Shown here: in pieces, positions 19,037 through 33,123 of the stretch
How positions within the stretch are numbered: the stretch's first letter is position 1
Layout of the letters: each line of letters begins with the position of its first letter
Assembly (NCBI GenBank): GCA_033344815.1
Contig: JAWPMR010000001.1
Span: 3,706,136-3,770,135 of the forward strand
Length of the DNA: 64,000 bases
Direction: 5' to 3'
Source of the DNA: Paracoccaceae bacterium
Lineage (GTDB): Bacteria; Pseudomonadota; Alphaproteobacteria; Rhodobacterales; Rhodobacteraceae
Notes under the pieces: model-generated
What the model was told of the DNA's origin: nothing
Seen by the model: only the letters and a program-made list of their open reading frames with translations
The model's database searches: none
Program-made: the position numbers and the translations under genes

Positions 19037-19065
19037 TTGAACTTCTTCGAAAGGCTCGCTATGTG
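19037..19065 (+). promoter_or_regulatory. Promoter of secE-nusG-rplKA
   Basis: TTGAAC and TATGTG are separated by 17 bp. The implied start is about 23 nt before the secE start codon. The -35 hexamer is identical to the one before tRNA-Trp. Confidence 0.55.
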
Positions 19066-19094
19066 ACCAGGCACGCAACTTAGGACGATGATCG

Positions 19095-19292
19095 ATGACA
19101 ACGACCAACCCGCTTCAGTTTATTCAACAGGTCCGAGCGGAAGTGGCCAAAGTGGTTTGGCCCACGCGGCGTGAAGTCATGCTGACTACCGTCATGGTGT
19201 TCATTCTAGCCGCTCTGACTGCGGTATTCTTTGCAACAGTCGATATCATAATTCGCGGCGGTCTACAGGCCGTGTTGGGCATGTTTGGCTAA
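19095..19292 (+). CDS. secE: Preprotein translocase subunit SecE
   Basis: This is a 65-aa single-span SecE, the short form usual in alphaproteobacteria. The N-terminal amphipathic part reads FIQQVRAEVAKVVWPTRREV, with the conserved WPTRxE, followed by one membrane segment (about residues 30-52). It stabilises SecY in the translocon. The nusG gene follows after 206 bp. Confidence 0.96.
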   Translation: MTTTNPLQFIQQVRAEVAKVVWPTRREVMLTTVMVFILAALTAVFFATVDIIIRGGLQAVLGMFG

Positions 19293-19498
19293 AGCCAGAC
19301 GCGCGGGTCAAAAAACCAACCAAACCCCTTGAAACATTTGGTCGTGCGGAGTATTCGGCACACCTGACTTCAAACAGGGCGTGCGGCGATTCGGGCTGCG
19401 CGCCGATTTTTGTTGAGAGTGATAAGGCTAAGCGCCTGTAAGTTTTAGAAATTCTGGCGTTCGTAGCTTCGCCTGACAAGACAGGGACCAAAGATCAG

Positions 19499-20032
19499 AT
19501 GGCAAAACGGTGGTATTCGGTCAGTGTTCTGTCGAACTTCGAAAAGAAGATAGCAGAACAAATCCGTACATCCGTGGCTGAACAGGGCCTTGAGGATCAG
19601 ATAGACGAAGTATTGGTGCCAACCGAAGAAGTTATCGAAGTGCGTCGCGGCAAGAAGGTCACGACGGAGCGTCGCTTCATGCCTGGTTATGTGCTGGTGC
19701 ATATGGAGATGTCAGATGGCGGTTATCACCTGATCAATTCGATCAACCGCGTGACCGGCTTTCTGGGTCCACAGGGGCGCCCAATGCCAATGCGTGATGC
19801 GGAAGTGAACGCGATTCTGAACCGTGTTCAGGAAGGCGAAGACGCGCCGCGTACGCTGATCCACTTTGAAGTGGGCGAGAAGGTCAAAGTCGCGGACGGT
19901 CCGTTTGAAGATTTCGACGGGATGGTCGAAGAGGTAGATGACGAAAACCAGCGCCTGAAGGTGACGGTGTCGATCTTTGGCCGGGAAACGCCGGTCGAAT
20001 TGGAATTCACGCAGGTCAACAAACAGATCTGA
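19499..20032 (+). CDS. nusG: Transcription termination/antitermination protein NusG
   Basis: NusG (177 aa) binds RNA polymerase and links it to Rho or the ribosome. The N-terminal NGN domain begins [19 protein letters not shown] and contains [14 protein letters not shown] and [13 protein letters not shown]. The C-terminal KOW domain has [17 protein letters not shown]. The ATG at 19499 is 4 bp after a weak purine-rich stretch. It lies between secE and the L11 operon, the standard arrangement. Confidence 0.97.
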   Translation: MAKRWYSVSVLSNFEKKIAEQIRTSVAEQGLEDQIDEVLVPTEEVIEVRRGKKVTTERRFMPGYVLVHMEMSDGGYHLINSINRVTGFLGPQGRPMPMRDAEVNAILNRVQEGEDAPRTLIHFEVGEKVKVADGPFEDFDGMVEEVDDENQRLKVTVSIFGRETPVELEFTQVNKQI

Positions 20033-20136
20033 CGTGCAACTTGTGGGAGGCGAGGGTGCCGCGGCATCCGGACCGAACCACAACAACAATCAGCTGAGCC
20101 GGCGCGCCGGAGCAGTGTTGGAAAAGGAGAAGGCCC

Positions 20137-20562
20137 ATGGCCAAGAAACTCGTTGGCAGCATGAAGCTGCAAGTGCCCGCCGGGCAAGCAAACCCCTCCC
20201 CGCCGGTTGGTCCGGCGCTGGGTCAGCGCGGCATCAACATCATGGAATTCTGTAAGGCGTTCAACGCCAAGACAGCTGACATGGAGGCGGGTGCGCCATG
20301 TCCGACCGTGATCACCTACTATCAGGACAAGTCTTTCACCATGGATATCAAGACGCCGCCTGCGTCCTACTATCTGAAGAAAGCCGCCAAATTGAAGTCC
20401 GGTGCAAAAACACCGTCGCGTGAAGTTGTTGGTCATGTGACATCCAAGCAAGTGCGTGAAATCGCTGAAGCGAAGATGAAGGATCTCAACGCCAATTCTG
20501 TCGAAGCGGCCATGAAGATCATCCTGGGCTCAGCCCGCTCCATGGGCATCGAGGTAAAGTAA
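20137..20562 (+). CDS. rplK: 50S ribosomal protein L11
   Basis: L11 (141 aa) forms the GTPase-associated centre with 23S rRNA. The N-terminal Pro-rich hinge [20 protein letters not shown] and the C-terminal rRNA-binding domain [10 protein letters not shown] are complete. A strong AAAAGGAG precedes the ATG. rplA follows after 1 bp. The 104-bp leader after nusG is rich in GC hairpin potential and may hold the L1 feedback site, which I cannot define exactly. Confidence 0.97.
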   Translation: MAKKLVGSMKLQVPAGQANPSPPVGPALGQRGINIMEFCKAFNAKTADMEAGAPCPTVITYYQDKSFTMDIKTPPASYYLKKAAKLKSGAKTPSREVVGHVTSKQVREIAEAKMKDLNANSVEAAMKIILGSARSMGIEVK

Positions 20563-20563
20563 G

Positions 20564-21262
20564 ATGGCAAAGCTTGGAAAAAGAACCCGCGCCGCGCGCG
20601 AAGCATTCGCTGGCAAAGGCAATGTAACCGTCGAAGAAGCCGTGACATTGATTAAAGCTAATTCGAACGTGAAATTCGATGAAACCGTTGAAATCGCCAT
20701 GAACCTCGGTGTTGATCCGCGTCACGCCGATCAAATGGTGCGTGGTGTGGTTGGTTTGCCGAATGGCACAGGTAAAACTGTTCGTGTTGCGGTATTCGCC
20801 CGTGGGCCAAAGGCCGAGGAAGCCGAAAAGGCGGGTGCGGACATCGTTGGTGCCGAAGACCTTATGGAAATCGTGCAGGGCGGCAAAATCGAATTTGACC
20901 GCTGTATCGCAACGCCTGACATGATGCCGATCGTCGGCCGTCTTGGAAAAGTGCTTGGTCCGCGCAACCTGATGCCGAACCCGAAAGTTGGTACCGTCAC
21001 AATGGACGTCGAAGCCGCTGTGAAAGCAGCGAAAGGCGGCGAAGTTCAGTTCAAGGCCGAAAAAGGCGGTGTCGTGCACGCAGGTGTCGGCAAGCTGAGT
21101 TTTGATGAAGCTAAACTGGTTGAAAACATTCGCGCCTTTGTCGGAGCGGTGTCAAAAGCAAAACCGTCCGGCACCAAAGGGACATACATGCAAAAAATCG
21201 CGCTGAGCTCGACTATGGGCCCTGGCGTTTCAGTTTCCGTGGATAACGCGGTTACCGAATAA
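20564..21262 (+). CDS. rplA: 50S ribosomal protein L1
   Basis: L1 (232 aa) shapes the L1 stalk and represses its own operon. Typical blocks are [20 protein letters not shown], then [20 protein letters not shown] and [10 protein letters not shown]. It is coupled to rplK with a 1-bp gap. A strong hairpin follows the stop and separates it from the rplJL-rpoBC unit. Confidence 0.98.
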   Translation: MAKLGKRTRAAREAFAGKGNVTVEEAVTLIKANSNVKFDETVEIAMNLGVDPRHADQMVRGVVGLPNGTGKTVRVAVFARGPKAEEAEKAGADIVGAEDLMEIVQGGKIEFDRCIATPDMMPIVGRLGKVLGPRNLMPNPKVGTVTMDVEAAVKAAKGGEVQFKAEKGGVVHAGVGKLSFDEAKLVENIRAFVGAVSKAKPSGTKGTYMQKIALSSTMGPGVSVSVDNAVTE

Positions 21263-21290
21263 CGAAATCTGGCGGGGCTACCCGTCTGAT

Positions 21291-21318
21291 AAACAAGGCC
21301 AGATCATCGGCCTTGTTT
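21291..21318 (+). terminator. Terminator/attenuator hairpin between rplA and rplJ
   Basis: A perfect 10-bp inverted repeat (AAACAAGGCC and GGCCTTGTTT) with an 8-nt loop runs directly into TTTCTGT. It lies 28 bp after rplA and about 185 bp before rplJ. It could end the rplKA message or attenuate read-through into rplJL-rpoBC. Confidence 0.7.
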
Positions 21319-21503
21319 CTGTCCGAGACGGAGGGTTCGAACGCAAGTTCGCATAATTCCTTCCTGAGATGGGAAACGGGAAATCACCAGCCTTCGGGCG
21401 GTTTTGGACTCGGGACCCTGAATTGGACCCGAAACGAGATGCAGGATACCGCATCTCTAAACTGAGCCGGGTAGGGAAACCTGCCCAATTTTGGAGTGAA
21501 ACT
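21319..21503 (+). ncRNA. Candidate L10 autoregulatory leader of rplJ
   Basis: About 185 nt precede the rplJ GTG start, with several short complementary segments (for example CAGCCTTCGGGCGG and the GGGACC/GGACCC pair near 21412-21433). The position matches the leader where L10-L7/L12 binds to repress translation in other bacteria. The structure was inferred by eye; no covariation check was possible. Confidence 0.4.
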
Positions 21504-22019
21504 GTGGATAGAGCACAAAAAGAACAGTTGGTCGACGAACTCGGCCAGATCTTTGAAAGCTCTGGCGTTGTTGTGGTAAGCCACTACGCCGGTCTGACAG
21601 TTGCTGAAATGCAGGACCTACGCGCGCGTGCACGCGATGCGGGTGGGTCTGTGCGTGTTGCCAAAAACAGGCTCGCCAAGATCGCCCTTGAGGGCAAGCC
21701 ATGCGCAAGCATTGCTGACCTCCTGACGGGTATGACCGTTCTGACCTTTTCTGAGGACCCAGTGGCTGCGGCCAAGGTTGCTCAGGAATACGCCAAAGGG
21801 AATGACAAATTCGTCATTCTCGGTGGGGCAATGGGTGAGAACGCGTTGGACGCATCCGGCGTCGAAGCCGTGTCCAAGATGCCATCGCGCGAGGAGCTTA
21901 TCTCCACAATCGCGGGCATGCTGGGCGCACCTGCTTCGAATATCGCCGGGTCCATTGGCGCACCTGCAAGCAATATCGCATCCATCTTGTCCACGATTGA
22001 GGACAAGGCGGCTGCCTGA
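21504..22019 (+). CDS. rplJ: 50S ribosomal protein L10
   Basis: L10 (171 aa) anchors the L7/L12 stalk. The start is GTG at 21504 with GGAG 7 nt upstream, giving [17 protein letters not shown]. The open frame extends 45 codons further upstream, but that part is leader RNA. Conserved parts are [18 protein letters not shown] and [12 protein letters not shown]. The C-terminal stalk helix carries two near repeats, [11 protein letters not shown] and [11 protein letters not shown], which bind L7/L12 dimers. Confidence 0.96.
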   Translation: MDRAQKEQLVDELGQIFESSGVVVVSHYAGLTVAEMQDLRARARDAGGSVRVAKNRLAKIALEGKPCASIADLLTGMTVLTFSEDPVAAAKVAQEYAKGNDKFVILGGAMGENALDASGVEAVSKMPSREELISTIAGMLGAPASNIAGSIGAPASNIASILSTIEDKAAA

Positions 22020-22095
22020 AGCACATCGTCAAATCGGCGTCGGGTTGAAATCGCGACGTTGGAACACACATATCGTAAACGGAAAGAGCTAAAAC

Positions 22096-22470
22096 ATGGC
22101 TGATCTGAAAAAACTGGCAGAAGAGATCGTTGGTCTGACCCTGCTTGAAGCACAAGAACTGAAGACAATCCTCAAAGACGAGTACGGCATCGAGCCAGCA
22201 GCCGGTGGCACTGTCATGATGGCGGGCCCTGCGGACGGTGCAGGCGCTGCTGAGGAAGAAAAAACGGAATTCGATGTCGTCCTGAAGAGCCCGGGCGCAT
22301 CGAAAATCAACGTGATCAAAGAAGTCCGTGGCATCACGGGTCTGGGCCTCAAGGAAGCCAAGGATCTCGTGGAAGCAGGCGGCAAGATCAAAGAAGGCGT
22401 CGACAAAGCCGAAGCCGAGGAAGTCAAAGCCAAGCTGGAAGCAGCAGGCGCAGAAGTCGAACTGGCGTAA
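22096..22470 (+). CDS. rplL: 50S ribosomal protein L7/L12
   Basis: L7/L12 (124 aa) recruits translation factors to the ribosome. It has an N-terminal dimerisation helix ([20 protein letters not shown]), an Ala/Gly hinge, and the globular domain with [19 protein letters not shown]. It ends with the usual EVELA. It is followed by a 287-bp intergenic stretch with a hairpin before rpoB. Confidence 0.98.
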   Translation: MADLKKLAEEIVGLTLLEAQELKTILKDEYGIEPAAGGTVMMAGPADGAGAAEEEKTEFDVVLKSPGASKINVIKEVRGITGLGLKEAKDLVEAGGKIKEGVDKAEAEEVKAKLEAAGAEVELA

Positions 22471-22547
22471 GTCGTTCGGACTGGGGGTCGGGCTCTGATA
22501 GGGCGCGGCGGGGGTTTTTGTGGAACCCCGACACCCCAAGAAAAATA

Positions 22548-22578
22548 AAGCTGGGCCTGAGTTTTTCGGGTCCAGCTT
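22548..22578 (+). other. Hairpin in the rplL-rpoB spacer
   Basis: AAGCTGGGCC pairs with GGTCCAGCTT, with one G-U pair and an 11-nt U-rich loop. There is no terminal T-run. This is the position where other bacteria process or attenuate the message between rplL and rpoB. Confidence 0.6.
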
Positions 22579-22757
22579 AACCTGTCTTGGAAAGGGCCTT
22601 TTGCCCAAGGCTTTTTCCAAGATGCGGTTCAATGGTCGGGAGGCCGCCGGTGGGACGGCGACCACGAATAGACCGAAACGTATCGTCTCGTATGGGCGAG
22701 GTGCCGTGGCCCGACGGCATCCTTGACCGGTGAGAACTCTGAAAGGTGACACCTATT

Positions 22758-25700
22758 ATGGCTCAATCGTTCCTTGGCCAGAAACGTTTACGTAAATATT
22801 ATGGCAAAATCCGTGAAGTTTTGGATATGCCGAACCTGATCGAGGTCCAGAAGTCCTCGTACGATCTTTTCCTGAACTCCGGCGATGCTGACGTCCCAAC
22901 GGACGGCGAGGGCATCACGGGCGTTTTCCAATCCGTTTTCCCTGTGAAGGATTTCAACGAAACCTCCGTGCTGGAATACGTCAAATATGAGCTGGAAAAG
23001 CCGAAATACGATGTTGAGGAATGTCAGCAACGTGACATGACCTATTCCGCGCCGCTCAAAGTGACGCTGCGGCTCATTGTGTTTGATGTGGACGAAGACA
23101 CAGGCGCGAAGTCCGTAAAAGACATCAAAGAGCAAGACGTGTTCATGGGTGATATGCCTTTGATGACACCCAACGGAACGTTTGTTGTGAACGGCACCGA
23201 GCGTGTCATCGTGTCTCAGATGCACCGCTCGCCCGGTGTGTTTTTCGATCACGACAAAGGTAAGACGCATTCATCCGGCAAACTGCTTTTTGCCTGCCGC
23301 ATCATCCCCTATCGCGGCAGCTGGCTCGACTTTGAATTCGACGCAAAAGATATCGTTTTTGCCCGGATCGATCGTCGTCGCAAATTGCCTGTGACAACGC
23401 TGCTCTATGCGCTTGGTCTCGACCAGGAAGCGATCATGGACGCGTATTACGACACAGTGACCTACAAGCTGAAGAAGAATAAGGGCTGGGTCGCCCCGTT
23501 CTTCCCGGATCGCGTGCGCGGAACTCGCCCGACTTATGATCTGGTGGATGCAAAAACCGGCGAAATCCTGTTTGAAGCTGGCAAGAAAGTCACGCCACGG
23601 GCCGTCAAGCAGTTAATCGACGAGGGCAAGGTAACCGAACTCTTGCTGCCTTACGAGCATATCGCGGGCAAATTTGTCGCCAAAGACATCATCAACGAAG
23701 AAAACGGCGCGATTTACGTCGAAGCCGGTGATGAGATGACATTGGAGTACGACAAAGACGGCACGCTCATTGGTGGAACGGCCAAAGAGCTCGTCGATGC
23801 TGGTATCACCGAGATCCCATTGTTGGACATCGACAACGTCAATGTCGGTCCCTACATGCGCAACACCATGGCGCAGGACAAGAACATGAACCGCGACACC
23901 GCGCTCATGGACATCTACCGCGTCATGCGCCCAGGCGAGCCGCCCACCGTTGAAGCGGCCTCTGCGCTGTTTGATACGTTGTTCTTCGATTCCGAGCGCT
24001 ATGATTTGTCCGCCGTGGGCCGCGTGAAAATGAACATGCGTCTGGCACTTGATGCTGAAGACACCCAGCGTACGCTGCGCCGCGAGGACATCGTGGCCTG
24101 CATCAAAGCGCTCGTCGATCTGCGTGATGGGCGCGGCGACATTGACGACATCGACCACCTTGGGAACCGCCGCGTGCGCTCTGTCGGTGAGTTGATGGAA
24201 AATCAATATCGCGTTGGTTTGTTGCGCATGGAGCGCGCGATCAAAGAGCGGATGTCTTCGGTCGAGATCGACACGGTAATGCCGCAAGATCTTATCAACG
24301 CAAAACCAGCTGCGGCTGCGGTGCGTGAGTTCTTTGGCTCCTCGCAGCTCAGCCAGTTCATGGACCAAACCAATCCGCTTTCGGAAGTCACGCACAAACG
24401 TCGCCTTTCTGCGCTCGGGCCAGGGGGTCTGACACGCGAGCGTGCGGGTTTTGAGGTGCGCGACGTGCATCCCACGCATTATGGCCGGATGTGCCCGATT
24501 GAAACGCCGGAAGGGCCGAACATTGGTCTGATCAACTCGCTGGCAACTTTCGCCCGCGTGAACAAATATGGCTTTATCGAAACGCCATATCGCAAAGTCG
24601 AAAACCGCAAGGTCACCGACGAAGTGCAGTATATGTCCGCAACCGAGGAAATGCGTCACACTGTGGCGCAGGCGAACGCCAACCTTGATGGGGACATGAA
24701 ATTCGTCAACGATCTGGTTTCTACACGGAAGTCGGGCGACTACACTCTGTCACCTTCGGAGAGTGTGGATCTGATCGACGTCAGCCCGAAACAGTTGGTC
24801 TCGGTTGCGGCTTCGCTTATTCCGTTCTTGGAAAATGACGACGCGAACAGGGCCCTGATGGGCTCCAACATGCAACGTCAGGCGGTACCTCTACTACAAG
24901 CCGAAGCACCTCTTGTTGGTACGGGCATTGAAGAGGTTGTGGCACGCGATTCGGGCGCCGCGATTATGGCGAAACGCGCCGGCATTATCGACCAAGTGGA
25001 TGCGCAACGGATCGTTATTCGCGCAACTGCCGATCTGGAACTGGGGGACGCGGGTGTGGACATCTACCGCATGCGTAAATTCCAGCGTAGCAACCAGAAC
25101 ACCTGCATCAACCAGCGTCCGTTGGTCAAAGTGGGTGACACGGTTCAAAAAGGGCAGGTGGTTGCTGATGGTCCGTCCACCGATATGGGGGAGTTGGCGC
25201 TTGGCAAGAACGTCGTCGTCGCCTTTATGCCGTGGAATGGTTATAACTACGAAGACTCCATTCTGATCTCCGAGCGGATTGCCCGCGATGACGTCTTCAC
25301 CTCGATCCACATCGAGGAATTTGAAGTCGCCGCGCGTGACACGAAGCTTGGGCCAGAAGAGATCACCCGCGATATCCCGAATGTCGGTGAGGAAGCCCTG
25401 CGCAACCTCGACGAGGCGGGCATCGTCTATATCGGTGCCGATGTGGAGCCAGGCGATATCCTTGTGGGTAAGATCACCCCCAAAGGTGAAAGCCCGATGA
25501 CCCCGGAAGAAAAACTCCTCCGCGCGATCTTCGGTGAAAAGGCCTCTGACGTGCGCGATACCTCGTTGCGCGTGAAACCGGGTGATTTTGGCACGGTCGT
25601 CGAAGTGCGTGTGTTTAACCGACATGGCGTGGAAAAAGACGAACGTGCGCTGCAGATCGAGCGCGAAGAAGTCGAACGTCTGGCACGTGACCGCGATGAT

Positions 25701-26894
25701 GAGCTCGCGATCCTGGATCGCAACATCTATGCGCGTCTGAAGTCGATGATCATGGGTAAGATTGCGGTTAAGGGCCCCAAAGGCGTTTCCTCGAACTCCG
25801 AGATCACCGAAGACCTGTTGCAGATGCTGACCCGCGGTCAGTGGTGGCAATTGGCGCTCAAAGACGAAGCGGATGCGCAAGTCGTAGAAGCTCTGAACGA
25901 GCAATACGAGATCCAGAAACGTGCGCTTGATGCCCGTTTTGAGGATAAGGTCGAGAAAGTCCGCCGCGGCGACGATCTGCCCCCGGGTGTGATGAAGATG
26001 GTCAAGGTTTTCGTAGCGGTGAAGCGCAAGCTGCAGCCGGGCGATAAAATGGCCGGTCGTCACGGAAACAAAGGTGTTATTTCCAAAGTGGTTCCTATGG
26101 AGGACATGCCATTCCTCGCGGATGGGACACCTGTTGATTTCTGTCTGAATCCTCTGGGCGTTCCTTCGCGTATGAACGTCGGTCAGATTCTTGAAACCCA
26201 TATGGGTTGGGCGGCACGTGGCCTTGGGATCAATGTGGATGAAGCTCTGCAGGAATATCGTCGCTCTGGTGATCTGACGCCTGTGCGTGATGCGCTGAGC
26301 CATGCTTACGGTGAAATCATCTATGAAGAAGGCATCGCAGGCATGGATGAGGAAACTCTGATCGAAACTGCCGGGAACGTCAGGCGCGGTGTGCCGATTG
26401 CGACGCCGGTTTTTGACGGGGCCAAGGAAGCCGATGTGAACGACTCGCTCAAACGGGCGGGCTTTGACACATCCGGTCAATCGGTGCTGTTTGACGGTCG
26501 TACGGGTGAGCAATTCGCGCGCCCTGTGACTGTCGGTGTTAAATACCTGCTGAAACTGCACCACCTTGTGGACGATAAAATCCACGCGCGTTCTACCGGT
26601 CCATACTCGCTGGTCACCCAACAGCCTTTGGGTGGTAAAGCGCAGTTCGGTGGGCAGCGCTTCGGGGAAATGGAGGTCTGGGCTCTGGAAGCTTATGGCG
26701 CTGCATATACCCTGCAGGAAATGCTGACCGTGAAATCGGATGACGTGGCCGGGCGGACGAAAGTCTATGAAAGCATCGTCAAAGGCGAGGACAATTTTGA
26801 AGCGGGCGTGCCCGAAAGCTTCAACGTTCTTGTCAAAGAAGTCCGTGGCCTCGGCCTCAATATGGAACTCCTGGACGCGGAGGAGGATGAATAA
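22758..26894 (+). CDS. rpoB: RNA polymerase subunit beta
   Basis: The beta subunit (1378 aa) starts [24 protein letters not shown] four codons upstream is in frame but sits directly on the AAAGG sequence. The rifampicin-binding cluster reads [20 protein letters not shown] and then [11 protein letters not shown], matching the sensitive type. Catalytic and C-terminal blocks such as [29 protein letters not shown] and [13 protein letters not shown] are present. rpoC follows after 89 bp that hold a long REP-like hairpin. Confidence 0.98.
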   Translation: MAQSFLGQKRLRKYYGKIREVLDMPNLIEVQKSSYDLFLNSGDADVPTDGEGITGVFQSVFPVKDFNETSVLEYVKYELEKPKYDVEECQQRDMTYSAPLKVTLRLIVFDVDEDTGAKSVKDIKEQDVFMGDMPLMTPNGTFVVNGTERVIVSQMHRSPGVFFDHDKGKTHSSGKLLFACRIIPYRGSWLDFEFDAKDIVFARIDRRRKLPVTTLLYALGLDQEAIMDAYYDTVTYKLKKNKGWVAPFFPDRVRGTRPTYDLVDAKTGEILFEAGKKVTPRAVKQLIDEGKVTELLLPYEHIAGKFVAKDIINEENGAIYVEAGDEMTLEYDKDGTLIGGTAKELVDAGITEIPLLDIDNVNVGPYMRNTMAQDKNMNRDTALMDIYRVMRPGEPPTVEAASALFDTLFFDSERYDLSAVGRVKMNMRLALDAEDTQRTLRREDIVACIKALVDLRDGRGDIDDIDHLGNRRVRSVGELMENQYRVGLLRMERAIKERMSSVEIDTVMPQDLINAKPAAAAVREFFGSSQLSQFMDQTNPLSEVTHKRRLSALGPGGLTRERAGFEVRDVHPTHYGRMCPIETPEGPNIGLINSLATFARVNKYGFIETPYRKVENRKVTDEVQYMSATEEMRHTVAQANANLDGDMKFVNDLVSTRKSGDYTLSPSESVDLIDVSPKQLVSVAASLIPFLENDDANRALMGSNMQRQAVPLLQAEAPLVGTGIEEVVARDSGAAIMAKRAGIIDQVDAQRIVIRATADLELGDAGVDIYRMRKFQRSNQNTCINQRPLVKVGDTVQKGQVVADGPSTDMGELALGKNVVVAFMPWNGYNYEDSILISERIARDDVFTSIHIEEFEVAARDTKLGPEEITRDIPNVGEEALRNLDEAGIVYIGADVEPGDILVGKITPKGESPMTPEEKLLRAIFGEKASDVRDTSLRVKPGDFGTVVEVRVFNRHGVEKDERALQIEREEVERLARDRDDELAILDRNIYARLKSMIMGKIAVKGPKGVSSNSEITEDLLQMLTRGQWWQLALKDEADAQVVEALNEQYEIQKRALDARFEDKVEKVRRGDDLPPGVMKMVKVFVAVKRKLQPGDKMAGRHGNKGVISKVVPMEDMPFLADGTPVDFCLNPLGVPSRMNVGQILETHMGWAARGLGINVDEALQEYRRSGDLTPVRDALSHAYGEIIYEEGIAGMDEETLIETAGNVRRGVPIATPVFDGAKEADVNDSLKRAGFDTSGQSVLFDGRTGEQFARPVTVGVKYLLKLHHLVDDKIHARSTGPYSLVTQQPLGGKAQFGGQRFGEMEVWALEAYGAAYTLQEMLTVKSDDVAGRTKVYESIVKGEDNFEAGVPESFNVLVKEVRGLGLNMELLDAEEDE

Positions 26895-26897
26895 CGG

Positions 26898-26948
26898 TGG
26901 CCCAAAAGCCCACCCTACGGCGCGATCCGTAAGGTGGGCTTTAGGCCA
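26898..26948. repeat. REP-like palindrome between rpoB and rpoC
   Basis: Arms of about 22 bp (26898-26920 and 26927-26948) pair around a 6-nt loop CGCGAT. The core AAGCCCACCCTACGG faces CCGTAAGGTGGGCTT with a single mismatch. The extension TGGCC/GGCCA pairs beyond a one-base bulge. The core resembles the GTAGGGTGGGC-type extragenic palindromes common in many bacterial genomes. There is no T-run, so it is not a simple terminator. Confidence 0.75.
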
Positions 26949-26983
26949 CTTTCCTCCCATGCTCCCCTTTCAAGGATTTGAAA

Positions 26984-31231
<4,248 letters not shown>

Positions 31232-31254
31232 GAACGCGACTGGATGAAGCGATT

Positions 31255-31291
31255 GAGCCTCCGTGTCATTTGAGACGCGGGGGCTTTTTTT
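31255..31291 (+). terminator. Terminator after rpoC
   Basis: AGCCTCCGTGTC pairs with GACGCGGGGGCT (G-U pairs included) around a 6-nt loop. A run of eight T follows at 31284-31291. It closes the rplJL-rpoBC transcript. Confidence 0.93.
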
Positions 31292-31471
31292 ATAATACTG
31301 TTGCTTTTGGTTTTTAGCGGTCCGTGGCCCGGCAGGCTATGTCTACGATGCCCCGCGTCATGAAATTAGGGTTAAAATTGGGGAATCCGGATGGCAATAT
31401 CCCCAAAGACTGGCTAGGACAATTAGAGCTGGGACGATCGAAGTTCGACTTAGAGCACAGAAGGCAATTTG

Positions 31472-31822
31472 ATGACCGAAGACATTCACCCATTGGCGCC
31501 GCATCACCTGCCGCGTTATTTCCCAGCTGCGGATGGTTCTGATTACCTCTTTACGATCATGGTCGTGTTTCTTCTCGGAGCGATTTTACTTTTTGGGATT
31601 GCGTATTTCACGCTGCATTCGCTGCCGGAGCACTTGGGACACAAGAAAGACAGCACACAGGTGCAATTGATCAGCATTCTTTGCATTCTGGCCTTGTTTA
31701 CCCATAATAACCTGTTTTGGGTCGCTGCGTTGGTTCTTGCCGCTTTCCGTCCACCGGACATCTCCACGCCGTTGAATTCGATCGCCAAATCCCTGCAAAA
31801 CCTTTCCAATAGAGACGGGTAG
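31472..31822 (+). CDS. Small membrane protein, DUF3302/YiaW-like
   Basis: This is a 116-aa protein with two membrane segments (about residues 24-46 and 64-88). The linker and second span, LHSLPEHLGHKKDSTQVQL and LALFTHNNLFWVAALVL, resemble the DUF3302 (YiaW) pattern of a short basic loop then a LFTxHxxxW segment. ATG at 31472 has AGAAGG upstream. It lies 3 bp before a HlyD-family gene, matching the yiaW-yiaV pairing in other proteobacteria. The DUF assignment is by pattern recall and is moderate. Confidence 0.65.
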   Translation: MTEDIHPLAPHHLPRYFPAADGSDYLFTIMVVFLLGAILLFGIAYFTLHSLPEHLGHKKDSTQVQLISILCILALFTHNNLFWVAALVLAAFRPPDISTPLNSIAKSLQNLSNRDG

Positions 31823-31825
31823 AGC

Positions 31826-33058
31826 ATGTTTGAACTGATCTTTTCTTCACTGATCACGATACTCCCGGATTTTCTTTATCGGCGCTACAAGCAAGGCAAA
31901 CGCTGGGGAAAGGAAATCACGTTCTTTACGCTCTGGTACGAGTTGCGGTTGGGGATCACACTTTGCGCAATGTTGACGACCTGTCTTATTACGATTGTTT
32001 TTTATTACCACCCGAGCACCAGCAATGTGGCGTCTGGTTTTCGGACCGTGACCATCCTTTCCGAGACGGCGGGCCGCGTTGATGAGGTCTATGTCGAGAT
32101 CAACCAAGAGGTAGAAGCCGGAGATCCGATTTTCAGTCTGGATAGCGCCAGTCAGGATGCCGCCGCAGAAACAGCAAGACGCAAGATCATCGAAGTGGAT
32201 GCTGCAACGGATGTGGCCACCGCGCAACGCGCAACTGCAAACGCAGTCGTCGCTCAGGCGCAAGCCGCCTATCAGCAAACGGAAGAAGACTTTCAACGTC
32301 AAACCGCTTTGCAGGCACGTGGATCGACGGTCGTTAGCGAACGGGACGTTGAAGTGTTGCGCAACGAATTGGCCGTGCGGCAGGGCGAAGTTGATGCGGC
32401 AATGTCCAACGTAAATGCCATCAACGTGCAACTGGACATTCAACTGCCAGCGCAGCGCGCCAGTGCAGAGGCTGCATTGGCGCAAGCTGAGACAGAAGTC
32501 GCCAAGATGACTGTATACGCTGGCGTCGATGGCGTGGTTGAACAATTCACCCTACGCGTAGGGGACATTATTAATCCGATCTTGCGACCAGCCGGGATTT
32601 TGGTGCCTGTCGAGGCGGGTCGCGGGCGGTTCCAGGCCGGATTTTCCCAGATTTCGGCACAAGTGGTCCAACAGGGAGGTGTCGCTGAGATGACCTGCGC
32701 GTCGAAACCTTTCACGATTATCCCGATGGTGATTGTCGAAGTTCAGGACGTGATTGCGACCGGTCAGATCAGGCCATCAGACAGTCTGGTCGATTTTGTG
32801 CGCAGTGGGCCGCCGGGCACCATCACCGCCTTTCTGGAGCCAATTTATCCGGGTCAGGCCGATGGCATCCCGCCCGGGAGCCAATGCATGGCCAATGCCT
32901 ATACGGACAACCATGAGGCACTTCAGGATCCCTCGATCGGAATGGGCAAGTTCCTGTTTCTGCATGTGGTCGATACCGTTGGGGTCGTGCACGCGGCCGG
33001 CCTTCGGATCAGAGCATTGTTGTTGCCATTACAAACCCTCGTTTTTAGCGGACATTAG
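31826..33058 (+). CDS. HlyD-family membrane fusion protein (YiaV/EmrA-like)
   Basis: A 410-aa periplasmic adaptor. One N-terminal transmembrane segment lies near residues 46-68. It is followed by a first lipoyl-like half (GRVDEVYVEINQEVEAGDPI), a long Ala/Gln-rich coiled-coil hairpin (about residues 110-210), the second lipoyl half (VYAGVDGVVEQFTLRVGDII) and a beta-barrel. No ABC or MFS transporter and no outer-membrane channel is adjacent. The partner is the small membrane protein just upstream, as for E. coli YiaVW. Export or envelope maintenance is inferred only. Confidence 0.85.
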   Translation: MFELIFSSLITILPDFLYRRYKQGKRWGKEITFFTLWYELRLGITLCAMLTTCLITIVFYYHPSTSNVASGFRTVTILSETAGRVDEVYVEINQEVEAGDPIFSLDSASQDAAAETARRKIIEVDAATDVATAQRATANAVVAQAQAAYQQTEEDFQRQTALQARGSTVVSERDVEVLRNELAVRQGEVDAAMSNVNAINVQLDIQLPAQRASAEAALAQAETEVAKMTVYAGVDGVVEQFTLRVGDIINPILRPAGILVPVEAGRGRFQAGFSQISAQVVQQGGVAEMTCASKPFTIIPMVIVEVQDVIATGQIRPSDSLVDFVRSGPPGTITAFLEPIYPGQADGIPPGSQCMANAYTDNHEALQDPSIGMGKFLFLHVVDTVGVVHAAGLRIRALLLPLQTLVFSGH

Positions 33059-33123
33059 TCCCTTGCCGGTTCCGTTTTGATGGCAAGAGTTGCTCGCAGG
33101 TTTTTCAAAGCAGGTGGTGAGCA

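Noticed and set aside
18448-19101. Long minus-strand open frame of 217 codons over the tRNA-Trp gene
   Set aside because: Its C-terminal part is the well-known false translation of the tRNA-Trp complement (GLRDSNPRPSVLETDAL), and it has no ribosome-binding site.
24894-26960. 688-codon minus-strand frame opposite rpoB
   Set aside because: Shadow of rpoB codon usage; no start signal and low-complexity composition.
31324-31542. 72-codon frame just after the rpoC terminator
   Set aside because: It overlaps the better-supported membrane protein gene, has no ribosome-binding site and no family resemblance.
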